Shown one piece after another: positions 1 through 5,285 of a stretch of 5,285 nt of DNA. The stretch comes from Rickettsiales bacterium UBA1997. GTDB lineage: Bacteria > Pseudomonadota > Alphaproteobacteria > Rickettsiales > UBA1997. Both the position numbers and the translations under genes were made by a program. The stretch's first letter is position 1; the number at the start of each line of letters is the position of its first letter. Under the pieces are notes generated by a model that made no database searches, was not told where the DNA came from, and worked only from the letters and a program-made list of their open reading frames with translations. The stretch is from the NCBI GenBank assembly GCA_002335845.1, contig DDCV01000105.1, positions 10,478 through 15,762 of the forward strand. The letters are read 5' to 3'.

Positions 1-21
1 TTTTATTGACGGATCTGGGTT
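1..21 (-). repeat. Left-end copy of the foldback repeat arm, inside the oxyR 3' end
   Basis: These 21 bases are the exact reverse complement of 5132-5152. Identity stops at base 22. The copy encodes the last seven visible codons of OxyR (NPDPSIK). The first eight bases (TTTTATTG) also equal the last eight of the window, 5278-5285. Confidence 0.9.
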
Positions 22-873
22 CATTGAGGCGCAAATCAGTTCCTTGATAATGTGGATATCTTCTTTTTGATCAAAACTTTTTCTAAAAATCATTCCCACC
101 TCTCTTGATTTTTTTGGAGAAAAAGGCAGGGTTTTTAAATCGTTACTATTCAAGCATGATAATTTGGGCAGCAAAGCCGCGCCATTATTTATTCTAAGCA
201 TATTTTTGACTGTTTCTATATTTGTAGCATAGAAATCGCTAAAGGAATTTTGATGATATATAGAGCAAATTTCTTTGATATTGTCGGACATACAATTTCC
301 TTCTTCTAATAAAATTAACTTTTTTTCCTCCATAATCTTAGGAAAATCATCTTGTGTTAATTTTGAATTTTTGGGAAGAGTTAGAAAAAACTCCTCATCA
401 TAGAGCTTTGAATAATTTGTCTTATCATCTATTAAATTATCAAAATATGTTAAAATACCAATATCAACTGCCCCTTCTTTTAATTTCTTGATTATATCAT
501 CAGTTTTTAACTCCAAAAAATAGAATTTAATATTAGGCAATTCTTGATGAAGCCTATCCACAATCAGCGGTAGTAAATATGGACAAATTGTGGGAATGAG
601 AGCTATTTTTAGACTTATCTCAAGATTATTAATATTTTTAATTTTTGAGTAAGAGTTAATTATAGATTTAGCATATTTTATCACTTTCTCACCTTGAGAA
701 GTGGTGATGGTGCTTTTTTTATCTCTTTCAAAAATATTAAAGCCGATCTGTTCTTCGATTTTTTTTATTTGCTGACTAAGTGCTGGCTGAGAAATAAAGC
801 ATTTTTTTGAAGCCTTACTAAAGCTTTTTAAATCGTCAATAGCGATTAAATATTCAAAATCTCTAATATTCAC
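1..873 (-). CDS. oxyR: OxyR, LysR-family peroxide-sensing transcription regulator (3' end runs off the window)
   Basis: The minus strand is open for 291 codons from a GTG at 873 down to base 1, with no stop inside the window. GTG is chosen because an in-frame TAA lies seven codons upstream and the N-terminus VNIRDFEYLIAI matches the usual OxyR start. Residues 1-60 form a LysR winged helix-turn-helix (SKASKKCFISQPALSQQI). Residues from about 88 form the effector domain, with IPTICPYLLP resembling the E. coli OxyR segment around Thr100. The redox pair is Cys194 (LLEEGNC) and Cys203 (EIC), nine residues apart as are E. coli Cys199 and Cys208. E. coli His198 and Arg201 are replaced by Asn193 and Ser196. 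The gene is divergent from ahpC, so it probably controls the operon. The visible C-terminus is NPDPSIK; if base 1 continues as the repeat at the other end predicts, it ends Ser-stop, giving 292 residues (E. coli OxyR has 305). Confidence 0.93.
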   Translation of the reverse strand, partial: MNIRDFEYLIAIDDLKSFSKASKKCFISQPALSQQIKKIEEQIGFNIFERDKKSTITTSQGEKVIKYAKSIINSYSKIKNINNLEISLKIALIPTICPYLLPLIVDRLHQELPNIKFYFLELKTDDIIKKLKEGAVDIGILTYFDNLIDDKTNYSKLYDEEFFLTLPKNSKLTQDDFPKIMEEKKLILLEEGNCMSDNIKEICSIYHQNSFSDFYATNIETVKNMLRINNGAALLPKLSCLNSNDLKTLPFSPKKSREVGMIFRKSFDQKEDIHIIKELICASMNPDPSIK

Positions 874-909
874 TATAGGTAATGATTATGATTAATATAA
901 TTACAATAT

Positions 910-915
910 ATTATA
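910..915 (-). promoter_or_regulatory. Candidate -10 box for oxyR
   Basis: Read on the minus strand this is a perfect TATAAT, about 37 bases before the GTG start of oxyR. No good -35 lies 16-18 bases upstream, so this is tentative. In such AT-rich sequence a TATAAT may occur by chance. Confidence 0.35.
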
Positions 916-946
916 CTTATAAATAAATTTCTTCAGATTTAGTTAC

Positions 947-962
947 ATGATCAATTGATCAT
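947..962. promoter_or_regulatory. Perfect 16-bp palindrome, candidate OxyR operator
   Basis: ATGATCAATTGATCAT is a perfect dyad of two GATC-containing half-sites, ending 31 bases before the ahpC ATG. It lies just upstream of a TATAAC hexamer at 969-974, about where a -35 element and an activator contact would be expected. Dimeric regulators bind such dyads. The sequence does not match the E. coli OxyR half-site closely, so the assignment to OxyR rests on position only. Two GATC sites could also be methylation targets if the host has a Dam enzyme. Confidence 0.5.
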
Positions 963-968
963 AATTTT

Positions 969-974
969 TATAAC
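969..974 (+). promoter_or_regulatory. Candidate -10 box for the ahpC operon
   Basis: TATAAC lies 19 bases before the ahpC start codon. No recognisable -35 is present, which would suit an activator-dependent promoter with the palindrome at 947-962 occupying that position. TATACT at 912-917 is an alternative that would leave a longer leader. Confidence 0.35.
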
Positions 975-993
975 TTAAATTAAGAAACTAACT

Positions 994-1542
994 ATGTTAA
1001 CTATTGGAGATAAGTTTCCAGCTTTCAACTTAAAAGCTGTAAAGGCAGGTAAATATCCTGAAAGCCCTAATGATGCTTTTATTGATATTGCCAATGATAC
1101 AAATAAAGGTAAATGGCAAGTAATTTTCTTTTATCCAAAAGATTTTACATTTGTTTGTCCAACTGAAATCGCAGCCTTTGGCAAATTGAATGAAGATTTC
1201 ATTGATAGAGATACTGTTTTGATGACAGGAAGCACAGATAGCGAATTTGTTCACTTGGCTTGGAAGAGAGATAATGAAGAATTATCAGAGCTTCCAATTC
1301 CAATGCTTGCCGATGTTGGTGGTAAATTATCATCCGCTTTGGGAATCTTAAATAAAGATGAGGCGGTAGCAAATCGCGCCACATTTATTATTGATCCAGA
1401 TGGAATCATTAGATTTGTATCAGTAACCGATCTTAATGTCGGACGCAATCCTGATGAAGTTTTAAGAGTTTTAGACGCTCTTCAAACTGATGAATTATGT
1501 CCATGCAATTGGAAAAAAGGCGAAGATACTATTAATGTTTAA
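994..1542 (+). CDS. ahpC: AhpC, alkyl hydroperoxide reductase (typical 2-Cys peroxiredoxin)
   Basis: This 182-residue cytosolic peroxiredoxin reduces hydrogen peroxide, organic peroxides and probably peroxynitrite. The thioredoxin-fold signature is complete: FYPKDFTFVCPTE (residues 46-58) with peroxidatic Cys55, the supporting Pro48 and Thr52 of the PxxxTxxC motif, and Arg128 in NRATFIIDPDG. The C-terminus carries DELCPCNW with Cys169 and Cys171. A double cysteine in this CxCNW context matches M. tuberculosis AhpC (Cys174/Cys176) rather than the AhpF-dependent enteric type. That fits the AhpD gene 83 bases downstream. The ATG gives the family-typical N-terminus MLTIGDKFPAF. It is the first gene of the presumed OxyR-controlled operon. 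Confidence 0.97.
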   Translation: MLTIGDKFPAFNLKAVKAGKYPESPNDAFIDIANDTNKGKWQVIFFYPKDFTFVCPTEIAAFGKLNEDFIDRDTVLMTGSTDSEFVHLAWKRDNEELSELPIPMLADVGGKLSSALGILNKDEAVANRATFIIDPDGIIRFVSVTDLNVGRNPDEVLRVLDALQTDELCPCNWKKGEDTINV

Positions 1543-1571
1543 AGTGCAAAGCAAAAATATTCGAAACCCGC

Positions 1572-1594
1572 GGGCTTGCAAATCAAGCAAGCCC
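1572..1594 (+). promoter_or_regulatory. Hairpin between ahpC and ahpD (possible attenuator or processing site)
   Basis: GGGCTTGC (1572-1579) and GCAAGCCC (1587-1594) form a perfect 8-bp GC-rich stem with a 7-base loop. AAAATTATTAATT follows, which is not a clean U-run. It stands out in AT-rich surroundings and starts 30 bases after the ahpC stop. It could end part of the transcripts, so that more AhpC than AhpD/KatG is made, or protect the ahpC mRNA 3' end. The palindrome CCCGCGGG (1567-1574) overlaps its left arm and could compete with it. Confidence 0.6.
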
Positions 1595-1614
1595 AAAATT
1601 ATTAATTAAATAAA

Positions 1615-1620
1615 AAGGTG
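1615..1620 (+). promoter_or_regulatory. Shine-Dalgarno of ahpD
   Basis: AAGGTG lies five bases before the ATG at 1626 and fixes that start. It is the only strong ribosome-binding site in the window; the other plus-strand genes have weak ones. Confidence 0.7.
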
Positions 1621-1625
1621 ATAAA

Positions 1626-2144
1626 ATGACAAAAAACATAGAATTTAAAGATTATGCCAAGGATATAAAATTGAACTTATCTTCAATATTAAAAACAAAT
1701 CCTGAATCTTCACTAGCAGAAAATCAAATTTTAGCAATTGCTTTATCTTGCGCTTATACTACCAAAAATTCCGATGTGGTAGAGTTTGTTTTAGGGCAAG
1801 CAGAAGGCAAAATTAGCGAGGAAGAAATAAATGCTGCAAAAGCAGCCTCAACAATTATGGCAATGAATAATATCTATTATCGCTTTACTCATTTAGTCAG
1901 CGATAAAGATTATCTAAAAATGCCAGCAAAGCTTCGCATGAATATCATTGGAAACCCAGGGGTAGATAAAATTGATTTTGAGCTATATTCTTTAGCGGTA
2001 TCGGCTATTAATGGTTGCGGATTATGTATTGATTCTCATGTTAAGCAATTAATTAATTCTAATATTGATAAATCAACAATCGCTCATACAATTAGAATTT
2101 CATCAGTAATTAACGCAACAGCGCAAGTCCTATTTATTAACTAA
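1626..2144 (+). CDS. ahpD: AhpD, alkylhydroperoxidase / AhpC-reducing CxxC protein
   Basis: This 172-residue protein aligns along its length with M. tuberculosis AhpD (177 residues): DYAKDIKLNLSSIL near the N-terminus, IMAMNNIYYR in the middle, LRMNIIGNPG and FELYSLAVSAINGC before the active site. The catalytic set is Glu119, the CxxC pair Cys131-Gly-Leu-Cys134 and His138. M. tuberculosis His132 is Leu133 here. In M. tuberculosis, AhpD re-reduces AhpC using electrons from dihydrolipoamide proteins; no such partners are encoded here, so they would come from central metabolism. The start is supported by the AAGGTG at 1615. katG follows after 11 bases, so the two are almost certainly co-transcribed. 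Confidence 0.96.
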   Translation: MTKNIEFKDYAKDIKLNLSSILKTNPESSLAENQILAIALSCAYTTKNSDVVEFVLGQAEGKISEEEINAAKAASTIMAMNNIYYRFTHLVSDKDYLKMPAKLRMNIIGNPGVDKIDFELYSLAVSAINGCGLCIDSHVKQLINSNIDKSTIAHTIRISSVINATAQVLFIN

Positions 2145-2155
2145 AATATTAAGTA

Positions 2156-4429
2156 ATGAAAATAAATAATTTTTTCACAGTAACTGCATTGGTAAGTGTA
2201 GTTTCATTATCACTGATTCCAAATACAGCAATAAGTCAAAATCTAGGAATGGGAAAAACTCCAGTTAATCAAGCCAAATCAAATCAATTTTGGTGGCCTG
2301 ATCAGTTGGATCTTTCCTCTCTTCGTGATCACGATAAGGCGTCTAATCCTCATGGTAGACACTTTGATTATGCTAAAGAGTTTAAAAAGCTGGATTTGGA
2401 TGCTGTGAAAAAAGATTTAAATGCAGTTTTAACAACATCTCAAGATTGGTGGCCGGCAGATTTTGGTAATTATGGTCCATTTTTTATCCGCCTATCGTGG
2501 CATAGCGCTGGCACTTACAGAACTCTTGATGGTAGAGGTGGTGGAGATGGTGGACAAATGCGTTTCAATCCGCTAAATAGTTGGCCAGATAATGGCAATT
2601 TAGACAAGGCTCGTCGCCTACTTTGGCCAATTAAACAAAAATATGGTAAAAACCTATCTTGGGCTGATTTAATGATTCTTGCTGGCACTGTTGCTTTAGA
2701 AAATATGGGATTTGAAACCTATGGTTTTGCTGGAGGAAGAGCTGATGATTGGGAGCCAGATTTGGTTTATTGGGGGCCAGAGATCAAAATGCTTGCTAGT
2801 GATCGCAAAGAAAAGGATGGAAAATTACAGCGTCCATTGGGAGCAACTCACATGGGATTAATTTATGTAAATCCAGAAGGGCCAATGGGAGTTCCAGATC
2901 CAGAGGGTTCGGCAAAAAATATTCGCGTAGCATTTGATCGCATGGCTATGAATGACGAAGAAACGGTAGCCCTAATTGCTGGTGGCCATACTTTTGGCAA
3001 GATGCATGGTGCCAGAAAAGCATCTTGCGTTGGCAAAGAACCTGCAGCTGCTGCAATTGAAGAGCAGGGCTTAGGTTGGAAAAATAAATGTGGCAAAGGT
3101 CATTCTGAAGATACAGTTACTAGCGGGCTGGAAGGTGCTTGGACACAAGCTCCAACAAAATGGACAACATTATATTTGGAAAATCTTCTTAATTTAGATT
3201 GGAAATTAACCAAGAGTCCCGCAGGAGCTCATCAATGGATTCCGGTTAATGAATCAATGCATAAAACCGCTCCTGATGCTCATATAAAAGGAAAATTTAA
3301 TCCTCCCGTCATGACAACGGCTGATTTGGCATTAAAGTTTGATCCCGAATATAAAAAGATTGCTCAACGCTTTCTTGATAATCCGGACGAATATCAAAAA
3401 TCATTTGCTAAAGCTTGGTATAAATTAACCCATCGCGACATGGGTCCATCAGTTCGCTACTTAGGTAAATATGTTCCAAATGAAGAACTTATTTGGCAAG
3501 ATCCAATTCCGTCACCTGATTATAAATTAATCAGTAGTTATGATCAAAAAGAGTTAAAGAAAAAAATTCTTAACTCTGGTTTAACAATATCTGAATTAGT
3601 TGAAACCGCATGGGCTTCTGCTTCTACTTTTCGTGCTTCAGATATGAGAGGTGGCGCAAACGGTGCTAGAATTGCATTATTGCCGCAAAAAAATTGGGAA
3701 GTTAATAATCCTAAGCAATTATCGAAAGTTATAGATAAGCTAAGGGAGATTCAAAAAGATTTTAATCAATCTTTTATAAATGAAAAAATTACCAATCAAA
3801 AAGTTTCATTGGCAGATCTAATTGTTCTGGGAGGAAGTGCTGCAATAGAAAAAGCCGCTCAGGATGCGGATATTGATATTGAAGTTCCGTTTAAGCCAGG
3901 AAGAGTGGATGCAAGTCAAGAGCAAACAGATATAAAATCTTTTGCACTGCTTGAGCCAAAGGCTGATGCATTTCGTAATTATTTTAACAAAGAGGAAGGC
4001 TATCTTTCTCCAGCCAAGATGTTGGTGGACAAGGCAGATCAGCTCAATCTTACCGTTCCTGAAATGACTGCTCTTATTGGAGGTATGCGAGTACTTAATA
4101 CTAATGCAAACAATAGTAAGTATGGCGTATTAACAAGCAGCCCAGGTAAGCTCAGCAATGATTTCTTTGTTAACTTACTAGATATGTCTACCAAATGGCG
4201 CAAAAGTAGGGTTGACGGATTATATGAAGGTATAAACCGTAAAACAGGAGAGGTAGAATATATGGCAACTCCGGTAGATTTAATTTTTGGATCTAATGCA
4301 GAGCTTAGAGCTGTGGCGGAAATCTATGCCTTTGATGATTCAAAAGAAAAATTTGTTAAGGATTTTGTCAAAGCCTGGGTTAAAGTTATGAGACTCGATC
4401 GCTTTGATTTAAGCAAATGTTCCAAATAG
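2156..4429 (+). CDS. katG: KatG, bifunctional catalase-peroxidase with a signal peptide (predicted periplasmic)
   Basis: This is a full-length 757-residue haem catalase-peroxidase that breaks down hydrogen peroxide. Residues 1-27 look like a Sec signal peptide: Lys2, a hydrophobic stretch to about residue 21, then NTAIS before Gln28. The N-terminal catalytic domain has distal Arg112, Trp115 and His116 (RLSWHSAGT), proximal His278 (GGHTFG), and Trp115, Tyr237 and Met263 for the cross-linked adduct needed for catalase activity. Ser323 corresponds to M. tuberculosis Ser315. The haem-free C-terminal domain runs from about residue 450 to the end ([13 protein letters not shown]). No frameshift or missing key residue is seen. 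Export resembles E. coli O157 KatP and periplasmic enzymes of some intracellular bacteria, while the operon partners AhpC and AhpD lack signal peptides. The ATG lies 11 bases after ahpD with only a weak Shine-Dalgarno, so translational coupling is likely. Confidence 0.97.
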   Translation: MKINNFFTVTALVSVVSLSLIPNTAISQNLGMGKTPVNQAKSNQFWWPDQLDLSSLRDHDKASNPHGRHFDYAKEFKKLDLDAVKKDLNAVLTTSQDWWPADFGNYGPFFIRLSWHSAGTYRTLDGRGGGDGGQMRFNPLNSWPDNGNLDKARRLLWPIKQKYGKNLSWADLMILAGTVALENMGFETYGFAGGRADDWEPDLVYWGPEIKMLASDRKEKDGKLQRPLGATHMGLIYVNPEGPMGVPDPEGSAKNIRVAFDRMAMNDEETVALIAGGHTFGKMHGARKASCVGKEPAAAAIEEQGLGWKNKCGKGHSEDTVTSGLEGAWTQAPTKWTTLYLENLLNLDWKLTKSPAGAHQWIPVNESMHKTAPDAHIKGKFNPPVMTTADLALKFDPEYKKIAQRFLDNPDEYQKSFAKAWYKLTHRDMGPSVRYLGKYVPNEELIWQDPIPSPDYKLISSYDQKELKKKILNSGLTISELVETAWASASTFRASDMRGGANGARIALLPQKNWEVNNPKQLSKVIDKLREIQKDFNQSFINEKITNQKVSLADLIVLGGSAAIEKAAQDADIDIEVPFKPGRVDASQEQTDIKSFALLEPKADAFRNYFNKEEGYLSPAKMLVDKADQLNLTVPEMTALIGGMRVLNTNANNSKYGVLTSSPGKLSNDFFVNLLDMSTKWRKSRVDGLYEGINRKTGEVEYMATPVDLIFGSNAELRAVAEIYAFDDSKEKFVKDFVKAWVKVMRLDRFDLSKCSK

Positions 4430-4434
4430 ATTTA

Positions 4435-4481
4435 TGCCCAATCCCATCTTTTTGTATAAAATTAAAGATGGGATGTCGGCA
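4435..4481 (+). terminator. Hairpin after katG (terminator-like, no clean U-run)
   Basis: ATCCCATCTTT (4441-4451) and AAAGATGGGAT (4464-4474) form a perfect 11-bp stem with a 12-base loop. TGCC (4435-4438) and GGCA (4478-4481) can extend it across a small internal loop. It begins six bases after the katG stop. TTAATTATCTT follows instead of a run of T, so efficient intrinsic termination is doubtful. It may stabilise the katG mRNA end or reduce read-through into the cupredoxin gene. Confidence 0.55.
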
Positions 4482-4522
4482 TTAATTATCTTGGAATAAT
4501 CTAGGATTATAAAAGTAAATGA

Positions 4523-4987
4523 ATGAATAATTTAGCAAAGAATATACAAAAAATTTTAATTTTTATAACAATATCTATCTTGCCAAATTTTGCATTTGCC
4601 AAAAATCATGAAATACAAATGCTTGCCAATTACAATGGGGAAGCTATGGTTTTTAATCCAAGTCTTATAAAGATAAATCTGGGGGATGTGGTAACGTTTA
4701 TTCCAACAGATTTTGACCATAATTCACAATCAATTTTTTTGCCAAAGGGGTCTAAAAAATGGCAGGGAAGGGACAATGAAGAAATAGCTATCTCTTTTGA
4801 TCAAGAAGGAATATATATTTATGAATGCTCTAATCACCATATAATGGCTATGGTTGGAATTATTCAGGTTGGAGAATCTCATAATCTAGATGAAGCAAAA
4901 AAATTTGCTCTGAATTATAAAAAAACATTGGTGATGAATAAGGATAGATTGGATAAATATTTTGAAAAAATTACTTACCATCCTTAA
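4523..4987 (+). CDS. Pseudoazurin-like cupredoxin (periplasmic type I blue-copper protein)
   Basis: This 154-residue protein has a signal peptide (residues 1-26, cleavage after AFA) and a cupredoxin fold. Type I copper ligands are visible: His66 (FDHNSQ), Cys102 (YECSNHH), His105 and Met110 (MAMVG). The C-x2-H-x4-M spacing and the VGIIQVG ending match pseudoazurin (Cys78, His81, Met86). The ligand-loop proline usual in pseudoazurin (C-x-P-H) is Asn104 here. A Lys-rich helical tail (residues 121-150) follows the domain, as in pseudoazurins. Such proteins carry electrons to periplasmic reductases or peroxidases; the partner is not shown by sequence. It starts 93 bases after katG, so it may share the transcript or have its own weak promoter. 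ATG 4523 is preferred because the ATG at 4519 meets a stop after three codons. No strong ribosome-binding site is seen. Confidence 0.88.
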   Translation: MNNLAKNIQKILIFITISILPNFAFAKNHEIQMLANYNGEAMVFNPSLIKINLGDVVTFIPTDFDHNSQSIFLPKGSKKWQGRDNEEIAISFDQEGIYIYECSNHHIMAMVGIIQVGESHNLDEAKKFALNYKKTLVMNKDRLDKYFEKITYHP

Positions 4988-5012
4988 TCCTAAAAACGGC
5001 ACTAGAAACAAT

Positions 5013-5118
5013 AATTCTTGCCTAAACCCTTATCCCATCTATTCTTAACAGCATTTTGTCATTTCACCATTTGGTGAACCATAAAACAAGCATAAGAATC
5101 AGGCATGAGTAAAGAATT
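5013..5118. repeat. Imperfect inverted repeat downstream of the cupredoxin gene
   Basis: AATTCTT (5013-5019) pairs with AAGAATT (5112-5118), GCC (5020-5022) with GGC (5102-5104), and the tip TTCACC (5063-5068) with GGTGAA (5073-5078) around an ATTT loop. Between them, ATTCTTA and GCATTTT on the left roughly match the reverse complement of the right side. The whole is a degenerate palindrome of about 106 bases. Its tip CACCATTT-GGTG resembles the tip of the next palindrome, suggesting a decayed relative. It contains no gene. Confidence 0.45.
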
Positions 5119-5158
5119 GTCAGAAGTTTTTAACCCAGATCCGTCAATAAAAAGCTAA
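5105..5158 (+). other. 17-codon frame ending in the same octapeptide as predicted for OxyR
   Basis: From the ATG at 5105 a frame of 17 codons ends at TAA 5156-5158 with NPDPSIKS. The same repeat arm, in the same reading frame, supplies the OxyR C-terminus at the left edge. An in-frame TAA at 5093-5095 limits it upstream, and no ribosome-binding site is visible. It is most likely a by-product of the repeat or the tail of a lost gene, not a functional peptide gene. Confidence 0.3.
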
Positions 5159-5285
5159 TTTATTCTGCCATCTCATATTCCATAAGCACTGGTAAAAAAT
5201 ATTCATGCACCATTTAGGTGCACTAGAATTTTTTTACCAGTACTTATGAAACATGACTATAGCAGCCTAAATTAGCTTTTTATTG
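5132..5285 (-). repeat. Long imperfect palindrome / foldback repeat, truncated by the window edge
   Basis: The outer arm CAATAAAAAGCTAATTTA (5145-5162) is an exact inverted copy of the last 18 bases (5268-5285). The inner arm 5181-5199 matches 5230-5248 with one mismatch, and the tip TGCACC/GGTGCA (5206-5211, 5217-5222) closes on ATTTA. The left arm begins at 5132, so the symmetrical right end should extend 13 bases past the window. Those 13 bases are what bases 9-21 of the window show. Four arm substitutions are G-U compatible only on the minus strand, so a minus-strand RNA would fold better. No transposase is present. It resembles non-autonomous foldback or palindromic elements of AT-rich bacteria; it could also serve as a terminator for oxyR if it lies directly behind it. 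Confidence 0.75.

Larger units (their letters stand above)
874..993. promoter_or_regulatory. Divergent oxyR/ahpC control region
   Basis: This 120-base, very AT-rich spacer separates the start codons of two divergently transcribed genes and must hold both promoters. The arrangement is common for LysR-type regulators and their targets, where the regulator binds between the two genes and controls both. It contains the 16-bp palindrome at 947-962 and several TATAAT-like hexamers. I cannot fit a complete OxyR tetrad (four ATAG/CTAT half-sites at 7-base spacing) with confidence. No strong Shine-Dalgarno is seen before the ahpC ATG, only the weak purine run TTAAGAAA. Confidence 0.75.

Noticed and set aside
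1030..1448. Three minus-strand open frames lying across ahpC
   Set aside because: They are antisense to a clear peroxiredoxin gene, have no recognisable domains and are explained by the codon pattern of ahpC.
2863..3096. Minus-strand open frame inside katG
   Set aside because: It is fully covered by the conserved catalytic domain of KatG and shows no family features.
4508..4513. TATAAA as a promoter -10 for the cupredoxin gene
   Set aside because: It lies only nine bases before the start codon and has no -35 at a usable distance.
4519..4530. Alternative ATG four bases before the cupredoxin start
   Set aside because: It reads only three codons before a TAA; the ATG at 4523 opens into the signal peptide.
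1..5285. The window as a complete small plasmid (8-base end overlap TTTTATTG)
   Set aside because: No replication, partition or mobilisation gene is present, and an 8-base overlap within a palindromic repeat is weak proof of circularity. It remains possible and is noted in the findings.
5013..5285. CRISPR array or tRNA in the 3' region
   Set aside because: There are no regularly spaced direct repeats and no cloverleaf; the repeats are inverted.

Overview
The window is an AT-rich bacterial peroxide-defence locus. It holds a divergently transcribed OxyR regulator, the antioxidant genes ahpC, ahpD and an exported katG in one orientation, and a small blue-copper protein behind them. The AhpC/AhpD pair is of the kind described in Mycobacterium tuberculosis and also found in Proteobacteria. 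A LysR-type OxyR, a Sec-type signal peptide on KatG and a pseudoazurin-like cupredoxin point to a Gram-negative proteobacterium, probably an AT-rich alpha- or gammaproteobacterium. I cannot name a genus from sequence alone.

Layout: bases 1-873 (minus strand) encode OxyR, still open at base 1. Bases 874-993 are the shared control region and contain a perfect 16-bp palindrome. ahpC (994-1542), ahpD (1626-2144) and katG (2156-4429) follow on the plus strand. A perfect-stem hairpin lies between ahpC and ahpD, and katG starts 11 nt after ahpD. A second hairpin (4435-4481) separates katG from the cupredoxin gene (4523-4987). The last 298 bases contain no convincing gene but are rich in inverted repeats.

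Inferred joint function: OxyR senses peroxide through two conserved cysteines and switches on the operon. AhpC reduces peroxide in the cytoplasm and AhpD re-reduces AhpC (no AhpF is present here). KatG carries a signal peptide and so should remove hydrogen peroxide in the periplasm. The cupredoxin is also predicted to be periplasmic and may carry electrons there.

The most unusual part is the pair of window ends. Bases 1-21 are the exact reverse complement of 5132-5152, and the last 18 bases are the exact reverse complement of 5145-5162. The right end is therefore a long imperfect palindrome (foldback repeat) whose terminal arm also encodes the C-terminus of OxyR at the left end. Either the window lies between two copies of a dispersed palindromic repeat, or its ends join through a shared 8-base overlap. 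No replication gene is present, so the first reading is favoured.
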